A stretch of DNA of 64,000 bases from positions 120,356,897-120,420,896 of the forward strand of contig OX638370.1 in NCBI GenBank assembly GCA_951812925.1. Direction: 5' to 3'. Source of the DNA: Calliopum simillimum (lineage: Eukaryota > Arthropoda > Insecta > Diptera > Lauxaniidae). A program made the translations under genes and the position numbers. Under the pieces are notes generated by a model, which saw only the letters and a program-made list of their open reading frames with translations, was not told the origin of the DNA and made no database searches. Shown here piece by piece: positions 57,000-64,000 of the stretch (the first letter of the stretch is position 1; each line of letters opens with the position of its first letter).

Positions 57000-59817
57000 A
57001 AGACGCTATTCTCCTTTCTTTTTTAACTTTAATACTTTTTTATACCACAGTCTCTTTATCTTACTCAAAATAACTAACTGCTTTATTCTTGAACACAACG
57101 TTCCCTGTAATTTTTTTATCTTTGAATTATTGTTTGGAGTCTCAGTTGAATCATTTAGGTACATATATGGAATGTTCAGATCTATAATTATTTTTTTTTT
57201 TTTGAAATTTTGTGGAATAGAACTTCTAAAGACCAAAAGGAAGCAAGAAAAATAAACCATCCAGAGAAAGGTGACAGAATCGTCTTCAACCCAATATACA
57301 CTTTTATAACCGCCCGAATCCGCCCGTTTTCATTTTAATAAAATTACTCAAAAAATTATGGAAACTGCAAATTAATTCTTTTTGCAAATGAGGTTTTGAT
57401 GGTTCTTCCGGACAAAAACAATACCAACAATTCTTTTGTGAAAAAAAACTTGGACACAGATCATGTTCTCATTTCTACCTTAGCGATTAAAAAAAAAAAT
57501 CAAAAAAAAAATGGGAAAGACTCAGAGTCTTCGATCAGTATAACGAACACCAGAGACATTTGAGAAAACCATCTTCCAAAAAATACTGCAGGCTAATCAA
57601 ATTTGAATTAAAAAATAAAAACTCAGAATTTTATTGAAAAAAAGTAAGTGATATTAGGGCACAAATTACAACACTCCATCCATTACAATTAGATATTGAA
57701 AGCAGAAAATTTAAGTAAGCAACAACAAAGTCTTCGTCGAGCTGCATCATAAGACAAGCAACATCAAGCCAATTAAGTCATGTACCGGCAACATCATTAG
57801 ATAATACTGATGCATATGAATTTGGATTATCAGCCTTACTGAAAATCAGCTAAGATTTGGATTTTGAATTTACAGGATCAGTCAGAAACAACGGCTTAAA
57901 CAAGGACCCAAGAAGTTTAAAAAAATATATACTAAAGATGAATAACGCAAATTTGGATTAAATATAGATCATCCAAAACAAGGGTCAGACAATACAAATG
58001 ATGGCAAACAGCAAGAAGATTCTTTTCAGATTTGGAAGAAGTGGAAGAATATGTCAGCAATACCTAACAAAATATCTTATCATGGAGAATATGTAATAAA
58101 AATTCAAAAAGTCCAAATATTTGGACAATTGAGAGATATGGTGTGAGGCCGAAATATATTTAAGAACTGAGGAATGCAATGAGACAGACAAATTTTTTTA
58201 TAAAATATTTAAGATGCTTAAAGTTTTGAAAAAGTCGGAAAATAATGTTAAAAAATGTTGATTGATTGATGATTAATATTCGTACTTTGAGAAACTTTAA
58301 GAAAGTGAAAACAAACGAAATAAATTTTCAAGAAAATTTTATGTTTAGTACATGGAAAACAAATTGAGAATTGAAATAATTAAGTCGAAAAATATAAAAA
58401 ATCACATTACCCACAACGGCTCGCATAAAATTGCCTCCTGAAAATTTTCGACAGCTTCAAGTGAGAAATTCATAAAATCAACTTCTGTGCCGATTTTCTC
58501 CACAATTATTTGAATATTTATTGCAGAAAAGTGCAGGTTGCATAAATTATATTTATTGACACACACACACGAACATACATACGCACACAAGTGTACATGT
58601 TAACCTTTAATTTATTGGGAATAAAATATTCATTTGTGCGGCGATGTTGCTGTTGTTTGTTTTTTGTTGCTGTGATGATGGCAAAAATTTTTCGATCAAA
58701 TTGTTAATGAAATTCCTTTCAACGACGAAATCTCCCTCACAAGGGTATGTCCGCATGGTTACCTACAACAACAATAACAAAAACAGGAACAGCAACAAAA
58801 ACAATGAAATTGTGTCCAAGTCATGTTAATGAATCTTTGGCATGTTACATTGAATTTGCCGATGCTGCTGCTGCTGAAGTTGTTATTTTTTCCACTAACT
58901 GTCGTTGTTGTTGTTGCTGTTGTCATTGACTTGACTAAAATTGTATTTTGTCAGTTTGTGTGCGTGTGTGGGAGTGTGTGTGCGTATGTGTTATATTTTT
59001 TCACCACTGAAATACTCAAAACAAATGCAAGAAATTAAAAACACATCAATTTCAGACACATCAGCTTAACGTGTGTCCTATGGAGAAAATCCCATTTGTG
59101 AGAGTTAATATTTTCTGGTTTTTCCCACACTTCACCCCCAAAGTATTTTTCAATGTTTGTAGCAAAAATTTTGTATTGAAACTTGTATGAGTTAGGCTTG
59201 AAACCGCAGCGGATGGTACTATGTAGTTTAGAAAAAGATTTATATTAAACTTGCTCTCCCGGCTCACTTCGCTTGGCATATGTTCGTTTTTTTTTATTTG
59301 CTAGTTTCGAAGATATAGGCAAAAATGTTAGTTTACGCCTCATGAAATGGCACTGTTAAATTGTATGTATCAATCGAAAGTTTTGTTTTAGCTATGAAAC
59401 CTTCGCGTAACTTTTGGGAACCTTCGGATGTCAGTTAAGGCTTGCAGATAGTTCGTCATAGATGTTTTCCCTTTTGTATAGACAGAAATCTACCATTTAT
59501 GGCTAATTGATACGCTTTCATAGTTGTTTTTTCTCTAGTATACCCAGATATTCATATTCAGGTGACCTTCGGAAACCTTCGGGTATCCCAAAGAAGCATC
59601 CCCATATCTTAAGCAGCCAACCTTACTGATTTTTTCAGGAAACACCTGTTTTTTAATCTGGTATCCTTATTGAGCAAATTGCCAAATTTTCAGCTCCATT
59701 GGCCGTATAGTTTTCGAGTGATAATCCTTTAGAGACACTCACAACGATGGATTTCCCAAACAAACTTCCACATACTTCAGGGATGATTTCACGAATAGAT
59801 CTCATGTTCTTCTTATT
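57000..59817. other. Intergenic or intronic; no gene recognised
   Basis: AT-rich; short low-complexity tracts such as (TTG)n/(CTG)n near 58640-58925 and GTGTG near 58965. The short frames over these tracts are compositional. Confidence 0.4.
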
Positions 59818-60159
59818 CCCCAGACAGACGGCAGATCTAATGCACATTACAGACGCAATAATGTGAAACTTTTCATTGCATGATTTTAGGCATTTTTTTA
59901 AATACATATTTCATAATCATTGACTAAAAGAAAATTTCTCAATTCAGAGTACAAAAAATTTTAATTAGCTTTTCTGATGCTTAACTCACTATTAATCTTG
60001 TTTTTTAAGTTTTAGAATTTTTTGAATCCTGTATTGGGAAATTTTCTTTTAATCAATGTCTATGAAATATGCATGTATTTAAAAAATGCCTATAATAATA
60101 ATGCAATAATGCACATTATTGCGTCTGTAATGTGCATTAGAGCTGCCGTCTGTCTGGGG
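59818..60159. mobile_element. MITE with 48-bp inverted repeats
   Basis: Left arm 59818-59865 (CCCCAGACAGACGGCAGATC ... AATAATGTG) and right arm 60112-60159 differ at one position. 342 bp in total; A/T-rich centre; no clear target duplication found. Confidence 0.8.
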
Positions 60160-60229
60160 CATTAGTGCCTCAAACTAGCTCCATACCAAATTTCATCTAA
60201 CTCGGTTCAGCGGCTTAGGCGTCAAAATG

Positions 60230-60677
60230 TAACAGAGAATGCACTAAAAATATTATTTCCAAGCTCGGAGAAAAAACTAAGCGAAGTCGGACAAGACGGC
60301 GTGGCACCTCCAATATGGGCAAAAAATCCAAAACGGTATGCTGAATGCATTTTTTGAGATAACCCAACCAAATTTCACTTGGATACAAAGGACAGTTAAT
60401 GGAAGCTTTAAGAAAATCTAAGTAAGCTCGGAGAAGAGAGCGTGGCACCTCCCATATGAGCAAAAGTTTCAATATGCTGTACTGAAAACGTTTTTCAAGA
60501 TAATGAAACCTAATTTCGCACAAATACTTAGAATAGTTAGTGCAATGTCTGAGCAAGTAAGTTCAGTCAAGAGGGCGTGGCACCTCCCATATAAGTAAGA
60601 GTTTCAAATGGCTATGCTTGAAATAAGGTGTAGGGTATTAAATGTTTGGCCAGGCCATAGATACTATCCTTACTAGT
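60230..60677 (+). mobile_element. Helitron/HINE-like repeat, 5'-truncated copy 4
   Basis: Three to four internal monomers ('gcgtggcacctcccatat(a/g)', 'agcaaaagtttcaa') and the family end: 'gggtattaaatgtttggcca', hairpin, and CTAGT at 60673-60677. The 5' microsatellite half is absent. It starts about 70 bp after the MITE that precedes it. Confidence 0.65.
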
Positions 60678-60679
60678 TT

Positions 60680-63600
60680 AACGTTTATTTCTTGCAATTA
60701 GTTTTATTTTTGCTATAAAAACTAAAGTTGTATTTATAGCTTTATTTTAAAAATGCGACATAAATTTTAAGTGCTAAATTCTTGGAAACACCCTATAAAC
60801 TATAAACATAAATTAAATTACTTCATTTTGTGCAACATTACGTATGAGTAATAATTAAATGACATAAAATAAAGATTACCAAATTATTTAGGAACTGATA
60901 TTTACAGTTCGATGTGTTCAAGAAATTATATGTGAATTTCAATTTCTAGGCTTTTGAGTATTTTATGAGAAAGTAAAGATTTCATTAATGGCCGCTCGTA
61001 AAATAAGTTGTAAAAGTACTTGTTTTTCCAAAATAATTTTCATTTGATATTTTACAAAAGATAAACAAAAAAATCACTTGATATGATGTTGGCATCAAAC
61101 TTGTTTGCTTCAAAAACCTTGCTCTATTAGTTCGCCTAATAGGGGAACTTTACAGTCTTAGATTTCCAATGATATGGGAATGAATTATTCGAAAAAGTGT
61201 TTTAACCCCTGCGAAAGGTAATTTTCGAATTTCGCAATCAATCTGTAATAGATTTTTGTGGTCTGAAAGGCATGAACATTGAATTTCGAATATGTCAGAG
61301 GGGAGTTTCGCAAGCACATGTTTAGGTTCATTTCAATATTGACGCATGCGCATGGCTACTGGGAAGTATTATTGTTATTTTCTGCAACATGTGCTCGTCA
61401 TCGTGCATTACGAAAGGATGTGCAGTAAAGGTAAAAAATGTATGTTTGCATGTTTGTCGGCTGAAAAGTTTTGTAAACAAAAAGAAGAATTGTTTGGAAC
61501 AACTCGAACATGTGCGCTGTTTGCATTGGAATAAATGTTGTGTTTTGATTTGAGCAAAATTGTAAATTTGTGCTTTTTCTTTGCTTTTTCCATTTTGCTG
61601 TTGGTTGCAAACGCACAGGATGTTGTAGCATATCCTTTTAACATGTCCTGACGTTGATGAAATATTTCAGTACTTATTTAAAGCGCAACGTGTACGGTTG
61701 TACAAGCAAGAAAAACGCGGCGGTTTGCTATTTAAAATAAAAAAAAAAACAAATTTATTAAATTTATTGTAACTTGTAGAAAAAAAAATTAAAAATTTAC
61801 AAAACAAAAAAATTTTAAAATTCGCAAAAAAAATTGCTCAAAATTGCGCGGAAGTAAAAGTGAAAAAATTTTAAAAAAAATCAACTTATGGCATTTTTAG
61901 GTTGGAAGTGAAAGTTTTTCACACTGAAGTTGTTTAAAGAAATCACTAAAAAAGCATCTAAAAAATGTGAATTTTTACGCTTACAAAGATTATCTAAAAT
62001 CTATAAATCTTTCGCACACATTTCGTAATCTCTCTGCACAAAATTTTACTTCTATAACTCAACATTGTTAATACTCCAGAGCGTTTATCTATAAATAACA
62101 CGTTACGGTAAACAAATCCGTTTGACCTAAAAAATCATTCATTAAAGCTGATTGTTTGCGGTCATTTAATTTGGTGCGCCCGTGACTCTTTCTCAAACAC
62201 AACAACAACTACGGGGCTGTCGTTATTATTGTCGTCCTTCTGCTGCTGTCGCTACGTAAAATTTATTACTTTTACTCTATACATCTAAGCGGACTGCGCC
62301 ATATTGACATAAAATCTGCGTTTTTTTTTTTTGGCTGATCCTGCATGTATTGTTTATGTGTGTGTATGGGTGTGAGCTATAAAATGCCAATTTAAAAAAA
62401 TCCCAGTGCGTGCGTATGCGTTTAAGTCATTTAAGTGAAAATAAAACAAAAAATAATATCCAAAAGTTGAACTTTGAAAAATAAATAAAGATTCACGCTG
62501 GATTTAAATTGACCTTTAATAGTGAAATACTACACTGTGGCTCCTTCACAATCTGCATCAAAATATACACATACACAGCTAAGGCACTGTAGCCATTTTT
62601 AAAACGTTACATTAAAATTTGAATATTTTATTTTTATTTGCGAAGCCCCCTTCTGCCGTCGGGTTTTATTGCTCTACGACTGGAAAAATCAAAAAAAGAA
62701 AAGGTAATACGTTTATTCCTTTTGAATATCACATTGCACACCGTCGGCATAAATAAATCCATACACCATACTATTTTACGAGTAAAACACACACACACAC
62801 ACATACATACACGCATAGATAGATTTTTATGAGCTGCTCCTTTTTTTGCGTTTCCTTTCTTTTGCTGTACACTCACTCCTTTGATATCAACGACGACGAC
62901 GACGCCGACGAGACAACGGGACAGCGTATGCCGTTTCATTTCATATGCTGTTGCTGCATATGTTGGGGTATCCTTGCAATACATATATGGCATATGTTAA
63001 CTCACACACACATTAAAATAAACATTTGCTATAAGCAGCTTAATTTTTAAGCATCTTCTTATGAGCTACATATGTTCATACCAACTTCCACATCCCAATA
63101 AGTAACTTCGATGTTGGCATACATACCATACTCTGAATGATGCTGGCAGAAAGGCAACAAGGAACGCACCTATTTATACTGCAAACATAATTTGATGCCA
63201 ATGTCAATGCCAATACCAATACCCAACATCACAACGTGTTCTTTTCTTCGGTTTTTGCTCATTTTGAAGATCTTTGGGTTTTGCCAAGCATAAAAGTAAG
63301 TAATATTATTTTGGAAATAGATATAATTAAATAATATACACACATAATGCCATACACATAAAAATGCGAAAGCCTTTGAACACAAATACTTATATAGAAA
63401 TCAACTTGGTGATTTTAATAATGCAGGTTTTTTGTCATAATTTTGTGTGACAAAATATATTCATGAGGATAGTTGGAAAAAAATGAACCTGATTATCGTA
63501 TTGTTCAGAAAAAAATTATTCTTTTTGTATTTACATATGAAAAAAAAACACTCCGAATAATAAAGTTATCTAGCAATCCAGAAAGAGTTCAAGAATTGAT

Positions 63601-63890
63601 TTTATTTTTTCTCTTATACTATAGTTATAGCTAACGTGCATCATTTTTGAACCAAAAAATAGGAAAAATTTACAAAGAGGTGGCGAACATGACCGTCGTA
63701 CACATTTAAAGTGCAAAAAAGTGAAAGTAAAACATACTTTTATTTTAGATTTTACATTATATTATAGCTTTTAAATACACAGCAAATAGTTTGGGTGTAA
63801 AATTCAAATTGGAATGAATACAAATCCACACCAAACTTGTTATTAAATGTTTGCCACAACTTGATCTAAGTACAAACCGTTTATACTTTG
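60680..63890. other. Intergenic or intronic; no gene recognised
   Basis: AT-rich; A-rich tracts at 61735-61870, (CA)n at 62790-62810 and CGACGACGACGACG at 62890. No exon I can support. Confidence 0.4.
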
Positions 63891-63894
63891 TTCG

Positions 63895-64000
63895 TATGAA
63901 ATTTATACAAAAAAAAACTATAAATACAATTTACACTATTTTGGTTTAAATTTAATAGTATCACCATACAAAAATCTTTTATACTATTTTTGTATAGATT
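63895..64000. repeat. Second copy of the dispersed repeat at 56690, cut by window end
   Basis: Near-identical to 56690-56795 over about 70 bp, with a diverged upstream part. Confidence 0.65.

Noticed and set aside
58644..59038. Frames encoding Leu/Val/Cys-rich peptides
   Set aside because: Translations of (TTG)n/(CTG)n microsatellite sequence.
62870..62900. CRISPR-like or short regular repeat at CGACGACGACGACG
   Set aside because: Simple trinucleotide repeat in a eukaryotic genome; no spacers.

Overview
The window looks like nuclear DNA of a higher (schizophoran) fly. It is AT-rich, its genes have short canonical introns, its promoters combine TATA with the arthropod initiator TCAGT, and its interspersed repeats are of dipteran types (a dispersed 'ATACCCTGCAC..GGGTAT' repeat, mariner, LOA/R1-like LINE tails, Mag-like Ty3/gypsy, Helitrons). 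I cannot name the species.

Left part (about 2-26.5 kb): four tandem, co-oriented, highly divergent serpin genes, A (2015-6233), B (9730-13515), C (14278-20569) and D (23301-26473). I rebuilt them by splicing. All share one gene plan: a tiny first coding exon ending in phase 1, a large exon with signal peptide and serpin body ending in phase 0, a ~145 nt exon ending in phase 1 in the hinge of the reactive-centre loop (RCL), and a last exon holding RCL plus C-terminus. B, C and D each have a TATA box about 32 nt upstream of an initiator-like site. The RCL-coding exon varies greatly in length; in A it carries a very long acidic and Asn-rich insertion. Introns and spacers hold tandem repeats, a MITE, two relics of one Tc1/mariner-type family, a LINE and a second mariner relic.

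Middle (27.3-34.5 kb): two tandem ~1.09 kb Helitron/HINE-like elements. The second is split by a complete Ty3/gypsy (Mag-like) retrotransposon with identical 189-bp LTRs, a 5-bp target duplication, an in-frame stop between protease and RT, and a 44-48 nt internal copy of its own LTR-end/primer-site junction.

Right part (34.5-64 kb): no confident host gene. It holds a mosaic of non-autonomous elements: a hAT nested in a TA-flanked pogo-like element, a retroelement with a hammerhead ribozyme and a tRNA-like pol III region, a Helitron, several TA-flanked elements with repeated subterminal words, nested foldback elements, MITEs and minisatellites. The hammerhead element (38.0-39.0 kb), the RCL expansion and the LTR-junction capture are the most notable findings.
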